A DNA stretch of 38,389 nt from a virus, in the IMG/VR virus record IMGVR_UViG_3300030102_004528, positions 1-38,389 of that record; one strand, written 5' to 3'. Of the stretch, positions 7,583-14,941 are shown piece after piece. The translations under genes and the position numbers were made by a program. Under the pieces are notes generated by a model. It worked only from the letters and a program-made list of their open reading frames with translations, had not been told where the DNA came from and searched no databases. Position 1 is the first letter of the stretch; every line of letters starts with the position of its first letter.

Positions 7583-8637
7583 TAAAGCAAAGCCTCTTGT
7601 TCTGGAACTTTTCTATAATCTACAATTTTTAATTCTTCTTTCGCTTTCGTTTTATCTTCTATACTATTTTTAATAATTCTTGCTACATATTCAGCTACAG
7701 GTGGCATTACACCTCTTGCAATTTGTGATCCGATAGAAGAAGCAGGTCCTTCCCATTTGTAATCTACAGGATACCCTGCCATATAAGCTAATTCCTTATG
7801 ACCAAATAATCTATCTTCTGTAGGATGTATATAAAAACCTCCAGCAATAACTGGTATATGTGCATCTGATTTTAATCTCCATTTCATAAATTGTGGTCTA
7901 CCTTTAACTCCACCACGCATACCACCTCTAACCCAAGTTTCTGGTGGATTATATCTTTCCCATGTAACCCTTAAACTTTCTCCTTGTTTACAATGTTTAA
8001 GATAAGGTTTTTCATTTTCACCTAATTTCATTAAATGACCAATGTCACCATGTTCTTTTTTAAAAGAACTTAATACTTCACCTGCAGTTGGTAATGGTTG
8101 AAAGTTTAAACCGCCTGCATTTAAATTATATTTAGTTGCTATAAAGAAAAATCTTTTTCTTGAATGATTTAAACCAGTAAAGCCACCATCAATTAAAAGA
8201 TGAGTTACTTGATAACCAAGTTTATTAGCTTCTTCAGTCAATTCCATGATCATCGGTCGACCGCCATTTTTACTATAAACTCTTGGAACAGATTCAATTG
8301 CTATAGCTTTAGGTTTTAATTCTTTTAATAAATTAAAACTATCTCTCCAACATTTAATTCTAGGATCATCTCTCCATGCTCCTGCACCTTTTTGAGCTCC
8401 ACCTAAATTAGACCAAGGCGCACATGGTGGATTACAGTAAACAAAATCTATTTTATTTTTATATTTTTCTCTTGGCCAATCATCCTCACCTTCGTAAATT
8501 GGTATGTTAGGAAAATTAGCTTTAAATGTTTTTTTGTATAATCCAGGTTTCATTTCAAAATGAGCTTGAACGTCAAAATGTTTACTAACACCAATGGTAA
8601 AACCACCGGCAAAAATGTAAGTTCCTAATGCTTTCAT
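7582..8637 (-). CDS. C5-cytosine DNA methyltransferase homologue
   Basis: DNA (cytosine-5) methyltransferase, 351 residues. Motif I is degenerate (FAGGFTIGVSKHF, residues 9-21). Motif IV is NPPCAPWS at 69-76 with the catalytic Cys72, motif VI is ESVPRV at 115-120 (ENV in most members), motif VIII is NHSRKRFFFIA at 157-167, and motif X is GSQIARGVMPPVAEYVA. The specificity region between VIII and X is short. It should methylate, or otherwise attack, C5 of cytosine in DNA. No restriction endonuclease is next to it, so it is probably self-protection or modification. It sits immediately upstream of the MazG/glycosyltransferase/hydroxymethylase genes, which is odd if cytosine is already replaced by hydroxymethylcytosine. 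Confidence 0.88.
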   Translation of the reverse strand: MKALGTYIFAGGFTIGVSKHFDVQAHFEMKPGLYKKTFKANFPNIPIYEGEDDWPREKYKNKIDFVYCNPPCAPWSNLGGAQKGAGAWRDDPRIKCWRDSFNLLKELKPKAIAIESVPRVYSKNGGRPMIMELTEEANKLGYQVTHLLIDGGFTGLNHSRKRFFFIATKYNLNAGGLNFQPLPTAGEVLSSFKKEHGDIGHLMKLGENEKPYLKHCKQGESLRVTWERYNPPETWVRGGMRGGVKGRPQFMKWRLKSDAHIPVIAGGFYIHPTEDRLFGHKELAYMAGYPVDYKWEGPASSIGSQIARGVMPPVAEYVARIIKNSIEDKTKAKEELKIVDYRKVPEQEALL

Positions 8638-8655
8638 AATTCTTTCTTTTTTAAA

Positions 8656-10164
8656 TTAACGAATATCATAGTTATACTTCGTTTCAGGTTGTAATATAAA
8701 CAAATTTTTTTTAGCTCTTGTAATTGCAACATAAAATACTCTATGTTCATCGTCCGGTTCTGTATTTAATTTTCTCCAAGTTTTGTAAGATATATCGGAC
8801 ATAACTACAACATTTTCACTTTCTCCACCTTTCATTCCATGTATTGTTGACAATCTAATTCTTGCTTTATTTTTAAAAATATCCTTAGATTTTACTAAAC
8901 TTTCAAACATTAAAATATCTTCTGGATCTAAACCTTGTAATATATCTTGCCATTCACCTTCTGCCATTAGTCCTACGTTTTCTTTTAAATATTCTAAATC
9001 AAAATCTATATCAGTTTCAATATTTTTCAAACCTTTAAATCCTCTTTTTACTCCTACATTTGTTTTTAAACAAGAATAAAGTTTTTTTAATTCATCAAAA
9101 GATATTTTTTCTTGATTATTTAATGCAATCCATGATCTAATTGCAATTACATATTTATTAGCTCTAAATTCATTGTAACCTTTTTCATAAAACCAACCCA
9201 TTCTTTTACAGTATGATTCTGCTTTATTTAATTGATAACCTGATCTAGCTAAAATCAACCAATTACCTTTTGACATATCAATATCTTCTATTGATTGTAT
9301 TTCTGTAATAGTTCCCTCTTCATCTCTGCATGCCCATTCTTTATGTTGCCTTAAAGATATTCTATTTGATATTTGATTAGCAAGACCGTGTATTTTTTTT
9401 GGAAGTCTGTATGATACTGGTAATACTTGTATGTTACCTTTAATAGATAAAAATTTTTTAACATCTGCACCAGCCCATTTATATATTGCTTGATCATCGT
9501 CACCTGCTATATATCTAATTTTACAACTTTCACTTAATCTTTCTATTACTTTCCATTGTTTAGTTGTTAAATCTTGTGCTTCATCAACAAAAACTATATC
9601 TAATCTAGGTATATATTCTTCAATTAAAAAAGCATCAAGCATATCAGTAAAATCTAATAATTTTTTTTCTCTTTTAAAATTTTTAAGTGCTAAAGAAAAA
9701 TACTGTTGTTCTTCAAAAGAGTGATCACATTCTAATTCTTTCCATACTGCTTTTAAATCTTTTTCACTTGATCGAGAAACCTCATCACAAAATAAAAGTA
9801 AATCCCCTTTTTTACTTCCTACAGATAAACCAGTTGTATCTTCTTCTGATACACCTGACATCTCTACTCTTACTAATTCAGAAAATTCTTTTACACGTTC
9901 ACCTTTAAATACCTGGCCACTATTTATTGATAAAGTTCTATAACACAAACTATGTATTGTTCTAAAATAATCTAAATCATCTTCTGATAAATTAAATTTA
10001 TGTATGACACGCCTACGAGCTTCTTTTAGTGCTCTACGTGTAAAAGAAAAAAAACCTATTCTACTAGGCTCATAACCTTCTTTTATTTTTTCTTCTAATA
10101 TATTTAATAATGTTGTAGTTTTTCCTGTACCAGGACTTCCGAATATTTTTATTGTTTCACTCAT
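8656..10164 (-). CDS. UvrD/Dda-like superfamily 1 DNA helicase
   Basis: SF1A helicase of 502 residues. Motifs in order: Walker A GSPGTGKTT (9-17), FSFTRRA (Ia), FRTIHSLCYR, LDIVFVDEAQD (Walker B), GDDDQAIYKWAGA (III), LPVSYRLP (IV), LSTIHGMKGGESENVVV (V) and VFYVAITRAKKNLFIL (VI). It is complete but much shorter than UvrD (about 720), lacking large inserted subdomains, as in T4 Dda and related phage helicases. No DnaB or T7 gp4 helicase is seen in the window, so this may be the main fork or accessory helicase. The ATG follows the upstream stop by one base. Confidence 0.92.
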   Translation of the reverse strand: MSETIKIFGSPGTGKTTTLLNILEEKIKEGYEPSRIGFFSFTRRALKEARRRVIHKFNLSEDDLDYFRTIHSLCYRTLSINSGQVFKGERVKEFSELVRVEMSGVSEEDTTGLSVGSKKGDLLLFCDEVSRSSEKDLKAVWKELECDHSFEEQQYFSLALKNFKREKKLLDFTDMLDAFLIEEYIPRLDIVFVDEAQDLTTKQWKVIERLSESCKIRYIAGDDDQAIYKWAGADVKKFLSIKGNIQVLPVSYRLPKKIHGLANQISNRISLRQHKEWACRDEEGTITEIQSIEDIDMSKGNWLILARSGYQLNKAESYCKRMGWFYEKGYNEFRANKYVIAIRSWIALNNQEKISFDELKKLYSCLKTNVGVKRGFKGLKNIETDIDFDLEYLKENVGLMAEGEWQDILQGLDPEDILMFESLVKSKDIFKNKARIRLSTIHGMKGGESENVVVMSDISYKTWRKLNTEPDDEHRVFYVAITRAKKNLFILQPETKYNYDIR

Positions 10165-10165
10165 T

Positions 10166-10714
10166 TTATTTCATAAATATTTGAACAGATATTCTAGGCA
10201 TAACGTCTGTTATTACTGGCACTACTTTATGTGGAATAGGCGATTTAATAATCAACAAAGAGTTTCCTATAATTGGAATATATCCTGATCCTTTAATATG
10301 AGAAAACAAAAGTTCTCCACCCCATTGTTTACTCCATCTTTTATTTACATAATAAGTAATACCATATTTCCAGTTGCTATCATCGTGCCAATTAATACCT
10401 GCTCCTTTTTTCATATAATGAATCAAAAAAACATTTTTTTCAACATCGTCTAATTTAAAAAAAGGATTGTGTTTTATTAAAGTTAAAAGTTTTTGAAAAG
10501 GTCTATAAGTTAAAGGTTTATTTAACATTATATCGCTTTTTAAAGGTGGTTGTATATTTTCATATAAAAACTTAGGCCAATCTTTTTCAATAGAATGTAA
10601 TTTTATTTTATTTCTATCTTTAATTATAGAGTTATGAATATTTTTATATGTACTGTAATCTAAAAAATTATCTATCCACCATACTTTACCTGGAATATGT
10701 AAACGTAAATTCAT
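10166..10714 (-). CDS. 2OG-Fe(II) oxygenase
   Basis: 2-oxoglutarate/Fe(II) dioxygenase of the prolyl-4-hydroxylase-like group, 182 residues. Iron ligands are H110 and D112 in NWHDDSNWK and H162 in IPHKVVPV; R174 in PRISVQIF is placed to bind 2-oxoglutarate. The middle has the usual ITYYVNKRW...GGELLF. The substrate is unknown. It differs from the five oxygenases at 26326-29387 in that it sits among DNA-replication genes, between the DEDDh exonuclease and the UvrD-like helicase. A nucleic-acid substrate (repair, or oxidation of 5-methylcytosine) is therefore conceivable, but no TET-specific motif was recognised. Confidence 0.85.
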   Translation of the reverse strand: MNLRLHIPGKVWWIDNFLDYSTYKNIHNSIIKDRNKIKLHSIEKDWPKFLYENIQPPLKSDIMLNKPLTYRPFQKLLTLIKHNPFFKLDDVEKNVFLIHYMKKGAGINWHDDSNWKYGITYYVNKRWSKQWGGELLFSHIKGSGYIPIIGNSLLIIKSPIPHKVVPVITDVMPRISVQIFMK

Positions 10715-10717
10715 TTT

Positions 10718-11521
10718 TTAGCCATGTTTAGTATAAATTTTTCTTAATGTATCATACTGTTTAGTTGATAATAAAATGTGTTCGTCATACTTATCGAGCT
10801 TTTCAATAACTGATTGACAAAAATTATTTTCCCATTCATTTATTTTTGTCGAATCAATATTAAGTAAAAATTTAACTAAGTTTTTATATTTTTCTCCATC
10901 AATTCTTTTTAATAATTCTTTTGGTATATCTTGAGGACCTTTTAGTAATACTGCTTTTCTTCTTAATTGAAAATAAAGTTCTCTACACAGTTGTACATCT
11001 AATAAAGCATCATGATAATTTTGTACTCCTTTATGAAAAAAGTAATCAAAACATTCTTGTAATTTAGGAAATTTATAATCATCAAATTTACCTTCAAGTT
11101 TCATTTCATCTTTAGAAGTCATCATAGTACAATGTTTATTTTCTGGTATCTTCCACATAAACTTTAATAAATTTATTTCTCTTTGAATTATTTGTAAATC
11201 AAATGCTAAATTATGAGCAACTAAAGTATGACATTTACTTGAAAAATAAGTAAAAACTGCTAATGCTACATTAAGATTTATACCTGTTTCTTGAGCTTGT
11301 TCAGTAGATATTCCATGTATATCTGCAGCTTCTTTTGGTATTTTAAAACTAGGTATGGTTGTATTTTTAGGCTCTATTCTACTCGAATATTGAGCCACTA
11401 CTTTTTCATTATCATCAGTAACTTGAAAAGCTAAACTAACAAGTCTTGGTTGATCTTCGTGATCTGAATTTAAATCTCTCCTCCATAAACCATTAGTTTC
11501 AGTATCAAAAAATAATATCAT
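10718..11521 (-). CDS. DEDDh 3'-5' exonuclease (DnaQ-like)
   Basis: Exonuclease of 267 residues in the DnaQ / polymerase III epsilon group. Catalytic residues are visible: FFDTETNG (Asp and Glu of ExoI), LVAHNLAFDLQI (ExoII Asp) and YHDALLDVQLC (ExoIII with His, hence DEDDh). The C-terminal 80 residues are not recognised. Since the phage polymerase has its own proofreading domain, this enzyme more likely works in recombination, mismatch processing or DNA degradation. The ATG at 11521 overlaps the stop of the preceding small gene as TAATG. Confidence 0.9.
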   Translation of the reverse strand: MILFFDTETNGLWRRDLNSDHEDQPRLVSLAFQVTDDNEKVVAQYSSRIEPKNTTIPSFKIPKEAADIHGISTEQAQETGINLNVALAVFTYFSSKCHTLVAHNLAFDLQIIQREINLLKFMWKIPENKHCTMMTSKDEMKLEGKFDDYKFPKLQECFDYFFHKGVQNYHDALLDVQLCRELYFQLRRKAVLLKGPQDIPKELLKRIDGEKYKNLVKFLLNIDSTKINEWENNFCQSVIEKLDKYDEHILLSTKQYDTLRKIYTKHG

Positions 11522-11709
11522 TATACTCCTTTTCTAATATTAAATTGCACACCTTGTATTTCTACTTTAGCATCTTTTTTATTTTTCTGTATATCTTGTT
11601 CTAAAAAAATAATCGCTGCAGTCAAGCCATCTTTATCTACTGCATACCAATCTTTGTCATAATTTTTTGCAAAGTCGAGTAATACATTAATAGCTCTTTC
11701 TTTATTCAT
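11521..11709 (-). CDS. Small hypothetical protein
   Basis: A 62-residue protein with no recognised family; mixed charged composition, no membrane segment. It is supported as a gene by context: GGAGG lies three bases before the ATG, inside the last codons of the primase gene, and its stop overlaps the exonuclease start as TAATG, so it fills the gap between two real genes exactly. It has a helix-prone N-terminal part and a C-terminal strand-like KVEIQGVQFNIRKG. Confidence 0.72.
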   Translation of the reverse strand: MNKERAINVLLDFAKNYDKDWYAVDKDGLTAAIIFLEQDIQKNKKDAKVEIQGVQFNIRKGV

Positions 11710-13207
11710 ATGCCTCCTTTTCTATTTTAGGTTGAGTAAATTCTTCTTCTTGTACACTAAAATTCTTTATAGACCATACATTCATAAATTTACCTTTAAT
11801 CTTTTTTCCAGAATGTTCTGCGCCTAAATTTTTAAGATACGCTGTAATTTCATTTAATTTAAATTCTTTAAATCTATGTCTATCTAAAAATTCCATTAAG
11901 TCATTTATTCTAAATTCTGTATGAGATGTATTAACAATAGCTTTACCTCTTAAAATATCTTCTACTTCTGTTGATGAAGTAGAGCCAGTGCAAAATCTCT
12001 CTAATAAATCTAACAATCGTCCTTCATTACTACTATCTTTCGGTGCTTCTACAGTAATAACTCTAGACATTAAATCATTTACTGATTCTGTCCACAATTT
12101 ATCATTAATTTTAGGAAGTAACATATCTAAATTTTCAAACACAACTTGTTTAAAATCCATAAAATTATAAATTTGTTTACTAGCTAATGGACCAATCTTT
12201 CTTTCATTAAGTGTTAAAAAATACTGTGGTGGATTAGTAAGGATTTTAGTAATACTATTTAAAACAGGCATAGTACCATCGTCACTTATTCCATATTCAC
12301 ATGTTAGACATTTAGTTTTATTACAAACTGAATTTATAGGACTATCTTTACATTTATAATTATAAGACTTTTTATCTAAACTATTTAATACTGTTGTAAA
12401 TTCTCTAGGTTTTAATGGTGGATCAATGTACTCATCGTTATATTCTTCTAATTTTTCTTGCCAATCTTCTGGAAACCTTTTTCTTAAATAAACACCGATA
12501 TTAAATAGACCATTATTTCTACCACCTTCTCCTAAAGCACCTTGAGAAAGTAAATCTTGTAAACAAGGAGGTCCTCCCGGGAGTATTTCATTTGATTTAT
12601 TTTCTTTTTTTATAAAATCTAATTTAATTTCGTCTAAAGAATTAACAGCAAATTTTTTAACCCACTGTATAAAATGTTCTAATGATAATGCTTTACCATC
12701 ATATAAAGCATATCTATCTGTTTCATCTCCATTAAAGTATGGCATATTAAGCCAACTTCCTACATCATCATCATTTAATAATTGAGTTTGTTGTGGTCTT
12801 AGATCATATTTTACAAAACCAAAAGCTTTCGCAATGGCTTTAAGTTTATCTATCATTGATTTTGCAGATACAAATTTTTTAGTAAATACAAAAATATGTG
12901 CACCACCTGATTTTGATCTACAAACTATTAAATTTTTTTTTACAAATTGTTTTGAAATTTTTTCTATATTTACTGAATAATCGTCTACATCTAGACAACC
13001 CCATTTACATTTGTTGTCTTCATTAATGGGTATAACACCTAATCCTGTTTTACCAGATAGGTGCTCTACCCACAAGTTTTCGTCATACTTTTCTCTTATT
13101 GTTTTTCCATACCCATCAAGCTTTGGTCCTTTTCTTTCAGTAATAAAGAAATGACCATAAGCCCGATGTAAACCAGGAAATATTTCAAAGAGTTTAGAAT
13201 GGTGCAT
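11702..13207 (-). CDS. AEP (archaeo-eukaryotic type) DNA primase
   Basis: Primase of 501 residues. The catalytic domain has CLDVDDY (Asp73 and Asp75 as the DxD pair) and CRSKSGGAHIFVF at 96-108 (the sGGxH block of AEP primases, similar to those of TOTE-type elements), followed by SWLNMPYF. A Cys cluster around residues 290-315 (CKDSPINSVCNKTKCLTC) may bind zinc or an iron-sulphur cluster, as in large primase subunits. There is no helicase domain, unlike T7 gp4, so unwinding must come from another protein. The ATG at 13207 lies in the last codons of the SSB-like gene, with GGAG just upstream. Confidence 0.85.
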   Translation of the reverse strand: MHHSKLFEIFPGLHRAYGHFFITERKGPKLDGYGKTIREKYDENLWVEHLSGKTGLGVIPINEDNKCKWGCLDVDDYSVNIEKISKQFVKKNLIVCRSKSGGAHIFVFTKKFVSAKSMIDKLKAIAKAFGFVKYDLRPQQTQLLNDDDVGSWLNMPYFNGDETDRYALYDGKALSLEHFIQWVKKFAVNSLDEIKLDFIKKENKSNEILPGGPPCLQDLLSQGALGEGGRNNGLFNIGVYLRKRFPEDWQEKLEEYNDEYIDPPLKPREFTTVLNSLDKKSYNYKCKDSPINSVCNKTKCLTCEYGISDDGTMPVLNSITKILTNPPQYFLTLNERKIGPLASKQIYNFMDFKQVVFENLDMLLPKINDKLWTESVNDLMSRVITVEAPKDSSNEGRLLDLLERFCTGSTSSTEVEDILRGKAIVNTSHTEFRINDLMEFLDRHRFKEFKLNEITAYLKNLGAEHSGKKIKGKFMNVWSIKNFSVQEEEFTQPKIEKEAYE

Positions 13208-13952
13208 CTTCTCCAGACGTTTCTGTTGGTTCTGATGCTTTAACTTTTCCAGTTGTTACTGAATCAGCTAATTTTTCCGCCTCTTTGAAAATATCTTTAG
13301 TTTCAATTTGGCCTGCTTCTTCTATTTTATATTTATGCCAATTACCTAAATCATTTTCTGCTTCGACTGTAGATAATTTAAATTTATATAAAAATGAAGG
13401 TGCTTCGACAGTTTGACCTTTAACATTTATTCTTTTCATTTTAAGAAGTGTATTCCACTTTCTTGAAACACCAAGATTACTAGATGTCATTGTCAATACC
13501 GCAGGTGAATAACCTTCAGCAGTTTTAACTAAAACAAAGTGTTCAGCTGTATCAACAATTTGATTTTCGCCTAACATTGTTTTTCTTGTTTTAGGATCAG
13601 TTATAGCTTTTTCAGGCTTGTAATCGTGTACCGCTACAAGTCCGCCACCTTTATCTCTAGGTACCCACTCTACATAGGTTTTTCTGTATCCACAAGGTAT
13701 TACTTCTAAACTGTCTTTATATAGTTCATTTGTAACAGTGTTAAATATCATACCTTCGTCTGCTCCATCAATGTATTTCTCATCTTTCTTCTTACGTTGA
13801 GGTGAGCCTGATTGTATTATCGCAAGTCTAGGTATAGTAACATCATCGTTACTTATGTTTTGTAAACCTTTTCCTGCGTTTGCTAAAATTAAATCATCTG
13901 ATAAATTTGCTATTTCAGTATTTGATTTTTTAGCGATTTGCTTATCACTCAT
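13194..13952 (-). CDS. Single-stranded DNA-binding-like protein
   Basis: A 252-residue protein likely to be the phage SSB. No OB-fold motif can be assigned with certainty by eye. The last residues form a Glu/Thr-rich, disordered-looking tail ending in SGEDAPF, much like the acidic DIPF tip of bacterial SSB or the T7 gp2.5 tail that recruits polymerase and helicase. It lies directly between a coiled-coil protein and the primase. The ATG at 13952 overlaps the preceding stop as TAATG, with GGAG well placed. A general phage DNA-binding or recombination protein is the alternative. Confidence 0.68.
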   Translation of the reverse strand: MSDKQIAKKSNTEIANLSDDLILANAGKGLQNISNDDVTIPRLAIIQSGSPQRKKKDEKYIDGADEGMIFNTVTNELYKDSLEVIPCGYRKTYVEWVPRDKGGGLVAVHDYKPEKAITDPKTRKTMLGENQIVDTAEHFVLVKTAEGYSPAVLTMTSSNLGVSRKWNTLLKMKRINVKGQTVEAPSFLYKFKLSTVEAENDLGNWHKYKIEEAGQIETKDIFKEAEKLADSVTTGKVKASEPTETSGEDAPF

Positions 13953-14536
13953 TATTTCTCCTTTCCAAGTGTAACTTTTGCAATTGATGCTTCATATACA
14001 TTAAATAAATTCTCTGGAAGAGTTTCACCTAATTTATATTGATCTTTAGCAAAAGCTTTTAGCGTTTGTGAATGAACAGTGCTGTTTTCATCATATGGAA
14101 TATTCTTAAAATTTTTATTAAGAACACCTATTAACTTATCAGCTTGATCATATTCACCTTTTGCAAAACTAACTTTAACATCGTGTTTAATTAATCCTGC
14201 ATGTCCATTTTCCTCTAACCATTTTAAAGCATCTGCTTTTTTATCTACTGGTATAGAACAAAATATTTCGTCTTTTACTTTTATTTGACTTCCATCTTTT
14301 AAATCGAAACGTGTCATTCCATTACACGCACGCATAGCATCTGGTAGTTCACGTTCCTCTATTTCTCTTATTTCAGCTTTTAGAGTTTTTAATCTTTCTT
14401 CTTCTTTAGCAAGATTTTTTTTCTTCTCTACCAATTTATTTCCAATTTTAGTAACTACTTCTAGTCCTACACTTGGAAGTTTTTTCTTTTTACTATGTTT
14501 TTCAACTTCGTCAAATATCCATGTTTCTTTAGACAT
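13952..14536 (-). CDS. Conserved phage protein with N-terminal coiled coil (unknown function)
   Basis: About 194 residues; not assigned to a named function. Residues 30-65 are a Lys/Glu-rich coiled coil, followed by LPDAMRACNGMTRFDLKDGSQIKV, a small beta-rich domain and a Lys/Asp-rich C-terminal part. Similar genes occur next to phage SSB and primase genes as far as I recall, so a replication or recombination accessory role is likely. The start is the ATG at 14536 (GGAG six bases upstream). An in-frame GTG one codon earlier has only three bases of spacing. It overlaps the stop of the preceding gene by 8 bases. Confidence 0.85.
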   Translation of the reverse strand: MSKETWIFDEVEKHSKKKKLPSVGLEVVTKIGNKLVEKKKNLAKEEERLKTLKAEIREIEERELPDAMRACNGMTRFDLKDGSQIKVKDEIFCSIPVDKKADALKWLEENGHAGLIKHDVKVSFAKGEYDQADKLIGVLNKNFKNIPYDENSTVHSQTLKAFAKDQYKLGETLPENLFNVYEASIAKVTLGKEK

Positions 14537-14858
14537 CACTTTCTCCTTTCTGATACATATTTATTTTAACATTATAGTAGCAACTATTTTCTCTATCCCA
14601 TTTAAGTATATTTACTTTTCCATTATTAACTTCAGAAGCAATTATACATGAAATTCCAATAGCTACAGGATCACCCATTGCTAGAATAAAATCGTCATCA
14701 TTATAATCTTTTAATTTTTGACGTATTAATCTTACTACAGGTGCAGACGATAATGTAATTTGTTTACCAGGATTTAATAGTGGTATCAATTCACCATATC
14801 GTCCTGCTGCAAGAATATTAACTCTTGGATTTTCTTGCACTACATAAACTTTCGCCAT
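14529..14858 (-). CDS. Conserved phage protein, first gene of the leftward early operon
   Basis: A 109-residue protein beginning AKVYVVQENPRVN, with GRYGELIPLLNPG, RLIRQKLKDYNDDDFILAMGDPVAIGI and LKWDRE blocks. I recognise this pattern from many marine phage genomes but know no function. A compact soluble alpha/beta protein without membrane segments. It has a strong ribosome site (AAAGGAG, five bases from ATG) and opens the leftward unit driven from the divergent region at 14859-14941, so it is expected to be expressed early and strongly. Confidence 0.82.
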   Translation of the reverse strand: MAKVYVVQENPRVNILAAGRYGELIPLLNPGKQITLSSAPVVRLIRQKLKDYNDDDFILAMGDPVAIGISCIIASEVNNGKVNILKWDRENSCYYNVKINMYQKGESDV

Positions 14859-14941
14859 AGTTCTCCTTTCTCATTTTAAGATTTACTTATAAATTAAATT
14901 CTATATAAAGTAAATTAATAATTAGAAAACAGAAAGAATTA
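14859..14941. promoter_or_regulatory. Divergent promoter region with inverted repeat
   Basis: 83-base non-coding, very AT-rich gap between the leftward DNA-metabolism operon and the rightward SNF2 helicase gene. Both need a promoter here. It holds an imperfect inverted repeat, ATTTACTTATA at 14881-14891 and TATAAAGTAAAT at 14904-14915, centred in the gap with TATA-like hexamers in the arms. This is a candidate operator or a pair of back-to-back -10 elements. No exact -35/-10 pair can be fixed by eye. Confidence 0.55.

Noticed and set aside
11702-13207. TOTE-type conflict element based on the primase
   Set aside because: The other TOTE components are not fused or adjacent to it, and the gene sits in an ordinary phage replication operon; it is treated as the phage primase.
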